From: RUG11272 sp045226335 | GTDB lineage: Bacteria; Bacillota; Clostridia; Christensenellales; Aristaeellaceae | Length of the DNA: 64,000 bases | Reading direction: 5' to 3' | Assembly: GCA_045226335.1 (NCBI GenBank) | Contig: JBGVCH010000081.1 | Location: 42,035-106,034, forward strand | Shown: piece by piece, positions 1 through 9,050 of the stretch | Layout: the number at the start of each line of letters is the position of its first letter | Position numbering within the stretch: the stretch's first letter is position 1 | Translations under genes and position numbers: made by a program | The notes under the pieces: generated by a model | Told to the model about the DNA's origin: nothing | The model's database searches: none | The model's input: only the letters and a program-made list of their open reading frames with translations

Positions 1-2105
1 CGGTCGCCCTTTTTGAACTGGGGCTTCGCCGCGCCCGCCAGGGACCGCGCCGCGGACCCCGCGAAGCCGCGCTGGACCCCGGGAATGCTCAAGGGATCTC
101 CAGGCCGGATCAGACTCTTGTTGAAGCCGGCGTACTGGCTCCGGGAGGGTTTCGGCATGTCCCTGAAAGCCCGATCGCGGGCCGCGGACTCGTCCCGGAT
201 CAGCCGTCCGGGGATCTCATCCAGGAAACGGCTGGGCGGGTTGAAATTCGGGGTGTTGTAAATGGTCCGCTGATGCGCCCGGGACAGCAGCAGGCGTTTC
301 ATGGCCCGGGTCATGCCCACATAGCAAAGCCTGCGCTCCTCTTCCAGGCGCTGGTCGTCCTGGAGAGACCGGTTGGACGGGAACAGGCCTTCCTCCATGC
401 CGGTGATGAAAACCGTGTCAAACTCCAGTCCCTTTGCCGAGTGGAGCGTCATCAGGGTCACATAGCCGCCGTCCTCGGACAGGCTGTCCAGGTCCGTCAC
501 CAGGGAAATGTTCTCGAGGTAGTCGGAGAGCTTGGCCTCCGGATTGGCCGCGGCAAACTCGTGTACCGCGCCGATGAACTCGCGGATGTTCTCCACCCGG
601 CTCTTCGCCTCATCCGTGTCCTCCTTTTCGTACTGGGCCAGAAGGCCGGTGAGCCGGATCAGTTCCTCCGCAAAGGCGGCCAGCGGCATGGTCTCCTTCA
701 GCACCAGCAGCTGATTCATCAACGACTGAAACTCCGCGACACACTTCCGGGGCCTGGAGGACAGGCTGTCGGGCAGATCGGACAGGGCCGAATACATGGG
801 CATCCCGTTGGCTTTCGCGTGACGGCTCAGCTCCTGCACCGTGCTGTCCCCGATGGCGCGCTTGGGCACGTTGATGATCCGGGTCAGCGAGATGTCATCC
901 GACGGATTTTCCACCACCCGCATGTAGGCGACAATGTCCTTGATCTCTTTCCTTTCGTAGAAGCGGGGCCCGCCGAACACCCGGTAGGGGATCTTGGGGT
1001 CCACCGCGGACATCAGCATCTCTTCCAGGACACGGCTTTGCGCGTTGACGCGATACAGGACCGCCATTTTGCTGTACGGCGTGCCCTCCCGGTGGAATTG
1101 CTTGATCCGGCTGACCAACCAGCCCGCCTCCCCGCGCTCGTTGTCCGCGCAGAACACGGAGATGAGCTCCCCCTCCTCCGCTTCCGTCCAGAGGTGCTTG
1201 TCCTTGCGGTCCAGGTTGTGGGCGATCACCTGGTTGGCCGCGTCCAGGATGTTGGCGGTGGAGCGGTAGTTCTGTTCCAGCTTGATGACGACCGTCTCGG
1301 GATAATCCTTCTCGAAATCCAGAATGTTGCGGATATTCGCCCCGCGCCAGCCGTAGATGGACTGGTCGTCGTCGCCCACGACGCACAGATTTCGGCTTTC
1401 GGCCGTCAGCAGCCGGACGAACATGTACTGGGCATAGTTGGTGTCCTGATACTCGTCTACCATGACATACTGAAAGCGGTCCCGATAGCTCTGGAGAACC
1501 GGCGGATGCTCGGCAAAGAGCTGCAGGGTCCTGACCAGCAAGTCGTCGAAATCCAGCGCGTTGAGTTCCTTCATCCGGGCTTCGTAGGCAACATAAACGT
1601 CATGGATCTTCTGCGCGCGGTAATCCCGATCGCTCTTTTCGAACCAGTCATCCGGCGTCCACAGCCTGTTTTTGCTGTCACTGATCCGGGCCCGGACCTC
1701 TTTGGGCGGCAGGAACTTGTCGTCGATATCCTGCTGCTTCAGGACGTCCTTCAGTACGCTGAGCTGCTCATCCTCGTCGAAAATGGAAAAAGAGCGCGCG
1801 TAACCCAGCTTCTCGATGTCCCGGCGGAGGATCCGGGCGCAGGTGGAGTGAAAGGTGGAGATCCAGGCGTCCTGCGCCATCTCCCCCACCAGCGCTTCGA
1901 TGCGGTTTTTCATCTCCCGGGCCGCTTTATTGGTAAAAGTCAGGCACAGGATGCGCCATGGCGCGACGCCGTGGTCCATCAGGTTGGCGGCCCGGCAGGT
2001 CAGCGCACGGGTTTTGCCGCTTCCCGCTCCGGCCAGGATCAGCACGGGCCCTTCGAGGGTTTCCGCGGCCAGGCGCTGCTGCGGATTCAGCATCGAGAGT
2101 TCCAT
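1..2105 (-). CDS. pcrA: ATP-dependent DNA helicase PcrA/UvrD (C-terminus cut by window edge)
   Basis: This is a superfamily 1A 3'-5' helicase that works in nucleotide excision repair, in rolling-circle replication and in removing RecA or stalled RNA polymerase. About 701 residues are present. The protein starts MELSMLNPQQ, with the Q-motif and Walker A (GAGSGKT) near residues 25-31. It then shows TFTNKAA, the Walker B region VDEYQDTN, VVGDDDQSIYGWRGA, the QNYRS motif, TLHSAKGLEF and VGMTRA, which are all the SF1 motifs in order. At position 1 the frame is reading FKKGD, the start of the C-terminal Tudor-like RNA polymerase-binding domain, so only some tens of residues are missing, through the window boundary and not through mutation. 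The ATG at 2105 follows GGAG and lies 39 bp after the yerC-like gene, so the two are probably cotranscribed. Confidence 0.95.
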   Translation of the reverse strand, partial: MELSMLNPQQRLAAETLEGPVLILAGAGSGKTRALTCRAANLMDHGVAPWRILCLTFTNKAAREMKNRIEALVGEMAQDAWISTFHSTCARILRRDIEKLGYARSFSIFDEDEQLSVLKDVLKQQDIDDKFLPPKEVRARISDSKNRLWTPDDWFEKSDRDYRAQKIHDVYVAYEARMKELNALDFDDLLVRTLQLFAEHPPVLQSYRDRFQYVMVDEYQDTNYAQYMFVRLLTAESRNLCVVGDDDQSIYGWRGANIRNILDFEKDYPETVVIKLEQNYRSTANILDAANQVIAHNLDRKDKHLWTEAEEGELISVFCADNERGEAGWLVSRIKQFHREGTPYSKMAVLYRVNAQSRVLEEMLMSAVDPKIPYRVFGGPRFYERKEIKDIVAYMRVVENPSDDISLTRIINVPKRAIGDSTVQELSRHAKANGMPMYSALSDLPDSLSSRPRKCVAEFQSLMNQLLVLKETMPLAAFAEELIRLTGLLAQYEKEDTDEAKSRVENIREFIGAVHEFAAANPEAKLSDYLENISLVTDLDSLSEDGGYVTLMTLHSAKGLEFDTVFITGMEEGLFPSNRSLQDDQRLEEERRLCYVGMTRAMKRLLLSRAHQRTIYNTPNFNPPSRFLDEIPGRLIRDESAARDRAFRDMPKPSRSQYAGFNKSLIRPGDPLSIPGVQRGFAGSAARSLAGAAKPQFKKGD

Positions 2106-2144
2106 GTTTTTTTCTCCTCAGTAATCTCTGTATTGCTTCGACTG

Positions 2145-2468
2145 TCACTTGCGGAAGTCCGGCAGCTGTCCCTTCGCCTCCAGTCGGTCCATGACTCGGT
2201 CATACCCTTCGGCGCCGTACTCCTTGGCCCGGTTGACGCGGCTGATGGTGGCCGTGGACGCGCCGGTCAGCCGGGCAATCTCCTGGTACTTCACCCCGTC
2301 CCGGAGCATGGTGGCCACCACCATGCGCTGAGCCATGCTCTTGATCTCCGCAATGGTGCACACATCTTCAAAAAAGCGGTACGCATCGTCCAGGTTTTCC
2401 AGCGAAAGCACCGCGTTCATCAGCAGTTCCGTCTGTTCATTCCTGATCTTGGACTCATCCATCTCCAT
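2145..2468 (-). CDS. yerC: TrpR-like protein, YerC/YecD family
   Basis: A 107-residue DNA-binding protein of the TrpR/YerC/YecD family. The helix-turn-helix is clear at about residues 61-80 (YQEIARLTGASTATISRVNR), after an alpha-helical N-terminal dimerisation part. The length is normal for the family. No ligand is known for most members, so calling it a tryptophan repressor would be wrong. Translation may begin at 2468 or at the second ATG at 2462, because the GGAGG lies 4 or 10 bases upstream; the second fits spacing better. YerC lies near pcrA in Bacillus as well, which supports the assignment. Confidence 0.88.
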   Translation of the reverse strand: MEMDESKIRNEQTELLMNAVLSLENLDDAYRFFEDVCTIAEIKSMAQRMVVATMLRDGVKYQEIARLTGASTATISRVNRAKEYGAEGYDRVMDRLEAKGQLPDFRK

Positions 2469-2501
2469 CCGCCCTCCGCATACGCATGATCAACCAAATA
2501 C

Positions 2502-2530
2502 AGTATACCACAAAACGCGCCGAATGAAAA
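2502..2530 (-). promoter_or_regulatory. Sigma-A promoter for yerC-pcrA
   Basis: On the minus strand TTTTCA (2525-2530) is separated by 17 bp from TATACT (2502-2507). The -10 is good and the -35 is weak. Confidence 0.55.
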
Positions 2531-2572
2531 GTGCGGCCGGACAGGATTCGACAATTCCCGTGCGCTTCGGTC

Positions 2573-2601
2573 TTGACATGGTTCAGCTGTTCAGATATAT
2601 T
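2573..2601 (+). promoter_or_regulatory. Near-consensus sigma-A promoter for the metallophosphoesterase gene
   Basis: TTGACA (2573-2578), a 17-bp spacer and TATATT (2596-2601). It points away from the yerC promoter, so the 178-bp gap holds two divergent promoters. Confidence 0.85.
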
Positions 2602-2646
2602 GGAACCAGCGAGAATCGGGATGGTGTTCAGGGAGGATGCGCGTCC

Positions 2647-3405
2647 ATGAGCCTGTTTGCGATCGGGGATCTCCACCTCCATTTCCAGTCCGAGCTGAAG
2701 GCGGCCGGGCAGATCACGGGCAGGATCTGGAAAAACCATGAGGCAAAGCTTCTGAAGCACTGCAGGCTGCGGATCCGCGACGACGACGTTCTTGTGCTGG
2801 CGTGCGATCACAGCTGGGGCCGTAACCTGGCGGAGTGTGAGCAGGATCTGGCCTACATCGCGGCGCTGCCGGGGCGCAAGGTCCTGCTCCGGGGCAATCA
2901 CGACATGTTCTGGGACGCCAACAAAACCGCCGCGCTCAACCGACTGTACGAAGGGCGGCTCTTCTTTCTCCAGAACAACTTCTTTCCTTACCGGGACGCT
3001 TCCGGCAAAGACTGGGCGCTGGTGGGAACCAAAGGCTTCACTTACGAGGGGCCGTTCTTCCTCGACCGTCAGGGCCGGATCATCGGCTGGGACCGGGAAG
3101 CGGAGGAGCATGCCCGCAAGCTCGTCGAGCGGGAAGCTCAGCGGCTCCGGCTGTCCTTCGAGGCCGCCAGGTCGGAAGGCCATACCCGTTTTATCATGTT
3201 CCTGCACTATCCGCCCACCGATATTCTGGAGACGGACAGCGTCTTCACCTCCATCGCGGAGGAATACGGCGCCGCTCAGGTGATCTACGCCCACTGCCAC
3301 GGCCAGTCCCGCTTCCACGACAGCATTGAAGGCACGAAGAACGGCATCCTGTACCGGCTGGTCTCCGGAGATTATCTCCGCTGGGACCCCGCGCAGATCC
3401 TTTAA
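2647..3405 (+). CDS. Calcineurin-like metallophosphoesterase (COG1768 type)
   Basis: A 252-residue cytoplasmic phosphohydrolase with the two-metal calcineurin fold. Visible metal ligands are GDLHLH at the N-terminus (residues 7-12), GNHDMFW in the middle and YAHCHG near the end. The position usually read as GDISW in this family is here CDHSWG: the bridging Asp stays but the Gly before it is Cys. The ATG at 2647 follows GGAGG with normal spacing. The substrate cannot be predicted. It lies 50 bp before the GH42 gene on the same strand and could share its transcript; no separate promoter or terminator is obvious between them. Confidence 0.85.
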   Translation: MSLFAIGDLHLHFQSELKAAGQITGRIWKNHEAKLLKHCRLRIRDDDVLVLACDHSWGRNLAECEQDLAYIAALPGRKVLLRGNHDMFWDANKTAALNRLYEGRLFFLQNNFFPYRDASGKDWALVGTKGFTYEGPFFLDRQGRIIGWDREAEEHARKLVEREAQRLRLSFEAARSEGHTRFIMFLHYPPTDILETDSVFTSIAEEYGAAQVIYAHCHGQSRFHDSIEGTKNGILYRLVSGDYLRWDPAQIL

Positions 3406-3455
3406 TTCCCGGACTCTGACGACGATCAGGCGACATTCAGAAAGGCGGTGACAGC

Positions 3456-5468
3456 GTGGCGCTTACACCCCGATTCCCCGTTTTCCTGCACGGCGGCGAC
3501 TACAATCCGGACCAGTGGCTGAAATACCCGGAGATCCTGGAGGAAGACATCCGCCTCATGCGGGAGGCAAAGGTCAACTGTGTGTCGGTCGGCATTTTCG
3601 CCTGGGCCGCCCTGGAGCCGGCTGAAGGGGTCTATGACTTCGGATGGCTGGATCAGGTGATGGATCGTCTGTGGTCCGCGGGCATCCGGGTCATTCTGGC
3701 GACACCGTCCGGCGCCCGGCCTGCATGGCTGGCGCAGAAGTATCCGGAAGTGCTTCGCGTGGATGAGTATTTTCACCGGCATCACTTCGGGGGCCGACAC
3801 AATCACTGCCCCTCTTCCCCCGTTTACCGGGAGAAGGTCCGGGCCATCGACACCGCCCTGGCCGAGCGCTATGCCCATCATCCCGCCGTGATCCTCTGGC
3901 ACCTGTCCAACGAGTATTCCGGCGACTGCCGCTGCCCCCTCTGCCAGGAGCGCTTCCGCCAATTCCTGCGGGAACGTTACGGTTCCCTGGAGGCGCTGAA
4001 CGACCACTGGTGGACCGGCTTCTGGTCCATGAAATACTCCGACTGGTCCCAGGTCGAGCCGCCCTCCGCCATCGGTCAGGACGCAAACCCGGCCATGTGG
4101 GTGGACTGGCGGCGTTTCTCCACGCAGCAGTGCAAGGACTTCATCCTGATGGAAAAGGCGGCCGTCCAGCTCGTCGATCCAGGGATCCCGGTCACGGCCA
4201 ACCTGATGCAGCGTTTCTGGGATTACGACTATTTCAGCCTGGCGGAAGCCATCGATGTGGTGTCCTGGGATTCCTACCCCGCCTGGGGCCAGGGGGACGA
4301 TCTGAGAGAAGCTTCAGAGCACGCCATGACCCATAATCTCATGCGCTCGCTGAAGGATTCGGATTATCTCCTGATGGAATCCACGCCATCCCTGGTCAAC
4401 TGGCACAGCGTCAACAAGGTCAAGAAGCCGGGCATGCACCTGCTGGCCTCCATGCTGCCGCTGGCCCACGGGTCCGACAGCGTCCTGTACTTCCAGTGGC
4501 GCAAGGGTCGCGGCGGCGCCGAGATGTTCCACGGCGCGGTGGTGGGGCACGACGGCACATCCGACACCCGCACTTTCCGGGAAGTCCGGGAGGTGGGCGA
4601 AGCCCTGCAAAAGCTGGAAAAGCTGTACGGGAAAGAGAAAAGCCCAGCAAAGGTCTGCATCCTCTTTGACTGGAACAACTGGTGGGCGCTGGACTACGCT
4701 CAGATAGGCCGAAAGGGGGACATGCGTTATCCGGACACGGTCAACGCGCATCACCGCGCCCTCTGGAAAGCCGGCATCAGCGTGGATTTCCGGGATTGCC
4801 GCCGGGAGACGGATCTCTCCCGCTACAGCCTGGTCATCGCACCCATGCTGTTCATGTTCCGGAACGGTATCGACGAAAAGCTCGCCGACTTTGTACGCCG
4901 CGGCGGAACTCTGGTGGCCACGTACTGCACCGGCGTCATCGGTGAGGACGGCCTGGCCTGGCTCGGGCCGACGCCCCACGGCCTGACGGAAACCCTGGGG
5001 ATCCGAACCATGGAGCTGGATACGCTGTGCGACGGCGAGGCCAACGCCCTGGTCCGGGATCGGGATCAATGGCAGGTGTCGCGGTTCTGCGAGGTGATCC
5101 GGGCGGACACCGCCGAAGTGATCGGGCGTTACGGGCGGGATTACTACGCAGGGCAGCCCTGCCTGACGGTGAATCACGTCGGAAGCGGACGCGCGTATTA
5201 TCTGGCAGCCGAGCCTGAGGAAGCGTTTCTGCACAGTTTCTACGCGGAGCTCTCGGCATCGCTCCACATCCCGAGGCCGGTTCAGGCCTCGCTGCCCGAC
5301 GGGGTGGCCGTCCAGGAGCGCGGCGGCGCCGTCTTCGTGATGAACTTCGCGTCTGAGCCCAGGGACATCGATCTGGGATTCAGCGCAAGGGACCTCCTCA
5401 CGGACCGCGTGGTGGAGGCACAGACAACCATGAAACCGCTGGAGGTGTTGATCCTTGAAAAAGACTGA
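3456..5468 (+). CDS. Beta-galactosidase, glycoside hydrolase family 42
   Basis: A 670-residue enzyme that hydrolyses terminal beta-galactosides, in this setting probably galacto-oligosaccharides released from galactan. It starts at GTG 3456 behind AAAGGCGG. There is no signal peptide, so it acts in the cytoplasm. The TIM barrel carries the acid/base Glu in HLSNEYS (E153) and the nucleophile in LLMESTPS (E308). Cys118, Cys158, Cys160 and Cys163 form the zinc site seen in many GH42 enzymes. The C-terminal third holds the trimerisation and beta domains. It overlaps the following GH13 gene by 14 bp, which suggests translational coupling. Alternatives within GH42, such as alpha-L-arabinopyranosidase activity, are possible. 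Confidence 0.93.
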   Translation: MALTPRFPVFLHGGDYNPDQWLKYPEILEEDIRLMREAKVNCVSVGIFAWAALEPAEGVYDFGWLDQVMDRLWSAGIRVILATPSGARPAWLAQKYPEVLRVDEYFHRHHFGGRHNHCPSSPVYREKVRAIDTALAERYAHHPAVILWHLSNEYSGDCRCPLCQERFRQFLRERYGSLEALNDHWWTGFWSMKYSDWSQVEPPSAIGQDANPAMWVDWRRFSTQQCKDFILMEKAAVQLVDPGIPVTANLMQRFWDYDYFSLAEAIDVVSWDSYPAWGQGDDLREASEHAMTHNLMRSLKDSDYLLMESTPSLVNWHSVNKVKKPGMHLLASMLPLAHGSDSVLYFQWRKGRGGAEMFHGAVVGHDGTSDTRTFREVREVGEALQKLEKLYGKEKSPAKVCILFDWNNWWALDYAQIGRKGDMRYPDTVNAHHRALWKAGISVDFRDCRRETDLSRYSLVIAPMLFMFRNGIDEKLADFVRRGGTLVATYCTGVIGEDGLAWLGPTPHGLTETLGIRTMELDTLCDGEANALVRDRDQWQVSRFCEVIRADTAEVIGRYGRDYYAGQPCLTVNHVGSGRAYYLAAEPEEAFLHSFYAELSASLHIPRPVQASLPDGVAVQERGGAVFVMNFASEPRDIDLGFSARDLLTDRVVEAQTTMKPLEVLILEKD

Positions 5469-6963
5469 CTGGAAACGCTTTGCCGCACTGCTGCTCCTGC
5501 TGGCCTTTCTGCCGTCCGTCGGCCTGGCGGTGGAAAACTACAACTGGTACGAGGTCTTTGTCCGTTCTTATCAGGACAGCGACGGAGACGGGATCGGCGA
5601 CCTGCAGGGCCTCATCAGGCGCCTCCCGGACCTGAAAGATCTGGGCTACGACGGACTCTGGCTCATGCCGGTCATGCCCAGTCCTTCCTACCACAAGTAC
5701 GACGTGACAGACTATTGCGGGATCGATGCGGAGTACGGCAGCATGGAGGACATGCGGCAGCTGGTGGCGGAGGCGCACGAACTGGGCTTTCTGCTGATCA
5801 TCGACCTGCCGGTGAATCACTCCTCGACGCAGCATCCCTGGTTCCAGGAGGCCTGCGCGGCCATCCGCGACGGCCGGGAAAGCCCGTACACGGATTACTA
5901 TCACTTCCGGCAAGATCCTTCCACCGGCTATGTCCCACTGGGTGACACGGGCTGGTTCTATGAGGAGCGCTTCAGCGGCGGCGGAATGCCGGACCTGAAC
6001 CTGGACAGCGAAGCCGTGCGGGAAGAGATCACGGCGATCCTGGCTTTCTGGCTTCAGGACGTGGGCGTGGACGGATTCCGCCTGGACGCCGTCACCTCTT
6101 ACTACACCGGCTACACGGACGAAAACGTCGCGTTCCTGAAGTGGCTGAAGGACTCCTGCGAGTCCTTGAAGCCCGGCAGCTACCTCGTGGGAGAATGCTG
6201 GAGCGGGCTCACCACCATCGCGGAGTATTACGCCAGCGGGATCGACAGCTTCTTCCTCTTCCCCGCCAGCCAGGCGGAAGGATTCATCGTCAGCAGCCTG
6301 AGGGGCCGCTCCGGCCACGCGGAGAAGTTTGCCCGGAACTATCAGGCGGTGCTGGACGCCATCCCGGAGGGGACCCTCGCGCCTTTCCTCTCCAACCACG
6401 ACACGGGGCGGACCATCGGAAGTGTTCAGGGACGGAGCAATCGCCGCATCGCCAAGTTTGCCGAAGGGATCCTGAACATGATGGAAGGCTGCGTCTTCAC
6501 GTACTATGGGGAGGAGATCGGCATGGTAGGCTCCGGCGCCGATCCCAACAAGCGGCTGGCCATGTACTGGAACGATGACGACATGACGCAGCAGCCCCCC
6601 GGCGTGACCGCCATCGAGTACGCCTATCCCAGCTTCGACGAACAGCGCGCCGATCCGGATTCCCTGCTGAACTACTGCCGCGCCGCGAATCATCTGCGTC
6701 TGGACATCCCCGCCCTGGCCAACGGGGAGACACAGTTCCTGCAGGCCGATGGAGACCTTCTGCTGATGCGGCGCACGGACGGAGACGCCGTCTGCCTCAT
6801 CGCCGTCAACTTCAACAGTTCCGGCGCCCTGACCTGCGAGCTGCCCGTGCCCTGTGCGATCGCCGGCGTCCTCCTGACGGATGCCGATCAGCCGGACCTG
6901 ACCGACGACGGCCTGACCCTCCTGATCCCCTCCTACGGAATCGTCGTGCTCAACGAACTGTGA
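5455..6963 (+). CDS. Secreted alpha-amylase family protein, GH13
   Basis: A 502-residue GH13 enzyme acting on alpha-glucans. The start is TTG at 5455, chosen because GGAGGTG ends seven bases before it; this start also gives a full signal peptide (KKTDWKRF then a Leu-rich core, cleavage near GLA). A calcium-type loop DSDGDGIGD lies at residues 41-49. The four conserved regions are present: DLPVNH, GFRLDAV with nucleophile D211, VGECWSG with acid/base E247, and FLSNHD with D316. The protein is exported but lacks a lipobox or cell-wall anchor. An alpha-glucan enzyme between two galactan enzymes is unusual and may reflect processing of mixed plant material. Confidence 0.92.
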   Translation: MKKTDWKRFAALLLLLAFLPSVGLAVENYNWYEVFVRSYQDSDGDGIGDLQGLIRRLPDLKDLGYDGLWLMPVMPSPSYHKYDVTDYCGIDAEYGSMEDMRQLVAEAHELGFLLIIDLPVNHSSTQHPWFQEACAAIRDGRESPYTDYYHFRQDPSTGYVPLGDTGWFYEERFSGGGMPDLNLDSEAVREEITAILAFWLQDVGVDGFRLDAVTSYYTGYTDENVAFLKWLKDSCESLKPGSYLVGECWSGLTTIAEYYASGIDSFFLFPASQAEGFIVSSLRGRSGHAEKFARNYQAVLDAIPEGTLAPFLSNHDTGRTIGSVQGRSNRRIAKFAEGILNMMEGCVFTYYGEEIGMVGSGADPNKRLAMYWNDDDMTQQPPGVTAIEYAYPSFDEQRADPDSLLNYCRAANHLRLDIPALANGETQFLQADGDLLLMRRTDGDAVCLIAVNFNSSGALTCELPVPCAIAGVLLTDADQPDLTDDGLTLLIPSYGIVVLNEL

Positions 6964-6973
6964 GGTGTGCAAA

Positions 6974-8908
6974 ATGCGATATCTGACGCTTATCCTGCTG
7001 GCCGTTTCTCTCCTCCTGGCCGCTTCCGCCATGGCGGAGACGGCGGATACGCCGGAGAATCCGCTCTACATCCGCAAGGTGGAGGATCTCCCGGACGACT
7101 TCTTCATGGGGATGGACGTCTCGTCCGTGCTGGCCCTTGAAGCCTCCGGCGTGCGCTATTATGACACGGACGGACGGGAGCGCGATCTCTTTGAGCTGCT
7201 GGCGGAAAATGGGGTCAACCTGATCCGCATCCGCGTCTGGAACGATCCCTATGACGAGAACGGCCACGGCTACGGCGGCGGCAACTGTGACGTAGCCTCC
7301 GCCGTGATCATCGGCAAACGAGCCACCGACGCCGGGATGCGGGTCCTCATTGACTTCCACTACAGCGATTTCTGGGCGGACCCCGGTAAGCAGATGGTTC
7401 CCAAGGCCTGGGCCGGAATGAAGATCGACGCCAAAGCCGAAGCCCTCCACGCCTGGACCCTGGACGCGCTGAATCAGCTGAAAGCCGCCGGTGTCGACGT
7501 GGCCATGGTGCAGCTCGGCAACGAAACCAACGGCGCGCTCTGCGGCGAAAAGGTCTGGATGAAGATCTACAAGCTGATGAACGCCGGATCCACCGCAGTC
7601 CGCGAGGTCTTACCGGATGCGCTGATCGCCGTTCACTTTGCCAATCCGGAGAACAGCGAGTCTTATCTGACCTACGCCTCCAAGCTGGACTATTACAGCC
7701 TTGACTACGATGTGTTCGGCAGCAGCTACTATCCTTACTGGCACGGCACGCTGGACAACCTGAAAAGCGTGCTGACCGCGATTCAGCAGACCTACGGGAA
7801 AAAGGTCATGGTCCTGGAGACAAGCTACGCCTGGACCGAGGAGGACGGAGATTTCAGCGGGAACACCATCGGTGAAGGCGGCGGCTTCGAAAAGAAGTAT
7901 CCCTTCACCGTCCAGGGTCAGGTCAATGAAGTGATCGACGTGGCGAAGGCCATGGCGGAGATCGGCGGCATCGGCCTGTGCTACTGGGAAGGCGCGTGGG
8001 TCCCCGTGGGAACGGAATCCTGGGAAAAGAACAGCACCCTGTGGGAGACGTACGGAAGCGGCTGGGCCACCAGCTACGCGGGGTCCTACGATCCGAAGGA
8101 CGCCGGCCAGTACTACGGCGGCTGCGCGGTGGACAACCAAACCTTCTTCGATTTCAGCGGAAAAGCCCTGCCGTCTCTGGCGGTCTTCAGGCTGATGCGC
8201 ACCGGCAATATCGTTCCCCTGACGGTGGATGCGGTGGACGATGTGGTCCTGTCCTGCGACATCCACGCGGATCTGATCCTTCCGGAGACCGCCGACGCGG
8301 TCATGAGCGACAACTCCCGCCGGGCGGTCCCCGTGGTGTGGGATCCCGTGGACGCCGAAGCGCTCAAGGCCGCCGGCCCCGCGAAGCATACCATCCACGG
8401 GACGGCGGACGGCCGGGATGTCAACCTGCTGCTGAGCATGGTGAAGTTCAATTACATCCGAAACGGTGACTTTGAGGCCTCCGATGTCAGCATGTGGCGG
8501 GCCGTGGATCACGGCGGCTGCGAACAGCTGTACCAGGAGGAAAAGAAGACCGATTCCCAGAGCGGCGTCATGCACTGGCACTTTTACTCGGCCGCCGCCG
8601 GCACCGTCAACTTCGATCTGGAACAGGACATCGAAGGCCTGCCGGAGGGCACCTACACCTACACCATCAGCGTGATGGGCGGGGACGCGGGCGATCAGGA
8701 GATCTACAGCTATGTCCGGATCAACGGCGAGATCGTCGCCATCCAGCCCACCGCCATCACCAGCTGGAACAACTGGTTCACCCCGGTCATCAGCGGCATC
8801 CGCGTCGCCGAGGGGGATCAGGTCACCGTGGGCCTTCATGTCCGGTGCGCTGGAGCCGGCGCCTGGGGGAAGATCGACGACGCCCTTCTCAACAGCGAGG
8901 GCGAATGA
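6974..8908 (+). CDS. Secreted arabinogalactan endo-1,4-beta-galactanase, GH53, with C-terminal carbohydrate-binding region
   Basis: A 644-residue endo-galactanase that cuts beta-1,4-galactan side chains of pectin outside the cell. I start it at ATG 6974 because GAGGTG lies six bases upstream; the in-frame GTG at 6965 overlaps that site. The signal peptide is residues 1-21. The GH53 domain spans about residues 40-400 with acid/base E184 (QLGNETNG) and nucleophile E282 (MVLETSYAW). It is followed by a bacterial Ig-like domain around VPVVWDPVD and a galactan-binding-module-like end (FNYIRNGDFE onward), a CBM61-like arrangement known from other GH53 enzymes. It ends the operon and a terminator follows. 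Confidence 0.92.
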   Translation: MRYLTLILLAVSLLLAASAMAETADTPENPLYIRKVEDLPDDFFMGMDVSSVLALEASGVRYYDTDGRERDLFELLAENGVNLIRIRVWNDPYDENGHGYGGGNCDVASAVIIGKRATDAGMRVLIDFHYSDFWADPGKQMVPKAWAGMKIDAKAEALHAWTLDALNQLKAAGVDVAMVQLGNETNGALCGEKVWMKIYKLMNAGSTAVREVLPDALIAVHFANPENSESYLTYASKLDYYSLDYDVFGSSYYPYWHGTLDNLKSVLTAIQQTYGKKVMVLETSYAWTEEDGDFSGNTIGEGGGFEKKYPFTVQGQVNEVIDVAKAMAEIGGIGLCYWEGAWVPVGTESWEKNSTLWETYGSGWATSYAGSYDPKDAGQYYGGCAVDNQTFFDFSGKALPSLAVFRLMRTGNIVPLTVDAVDDVVLSCDIHADLILPETADAVMSDNSRRAVPVVWDPVDAEALKAAGPAKHTIHGTADGRDVNLLLSMVKFNYIRNGDFEASDVSMWRAVDHGGCEQLYQEEKKTDSQSGVMHWHFYSAAAGTVNFDLEQDIEGLPEGTYTYTISVMGGDAGDQEIYSYVRINGEIVAIQPTAITSWNNWFTPVISGIRVAEGDQVTVGLHVRCAGAGAWGKIDDALLNSEGE

Positions 8909-8945
8909 CGGCTGAACCATATTGAAACGATGGCCGGAAAGCCAT

Positions 8946-8979
8946 GAGCAGCGCCGTGTCCCGACGCTGCTCTTCATTT
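8946..8979 (+). terminator. Rho-independent terminator after the GH operon
   Basis: GAGCAGCG and CGCTGCTC form an 8-bp stem with an 11-base loop, followed by TTCATTT. The T run is interrupted. Confidence 0.6.
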
Positions 8980-8984
8980 GGGTC

Positions 8985-9013
8985 TTGTGCTTCAGGTCAC
9001 TCTGTGCTAAACT
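8985..9013 (+). promoter_or_regulatory. Promoter with extended -10 for the esterase gene
   Basis: TTGTGC (8985-8990), a 17-bp spacer and TAAACT (9008-9013) preceded by TGC, an extended -10. It lies just after the upstream terminator, so the esterase has its own transcript. Confidence 0.65.
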
Positions 9014-9050
9014 GGGCAGAGCAAATTCAAGTCAGAAGGAAGTCCTGACC

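Noticed and set aside
1..2105. Truncated helicase gene
   Set aside because: The missing C-terminus is caused by the window edge; the frame is open to position 1 and reads into the normal last domain.
273..2489. A 738-codon open frame on the plus strand
   Set aside because: It is antisense to pcrA, which shows all helicase motifs. The plus-strand translation has no recognisable domain; long shadow frames are common in GC-rich DNA.
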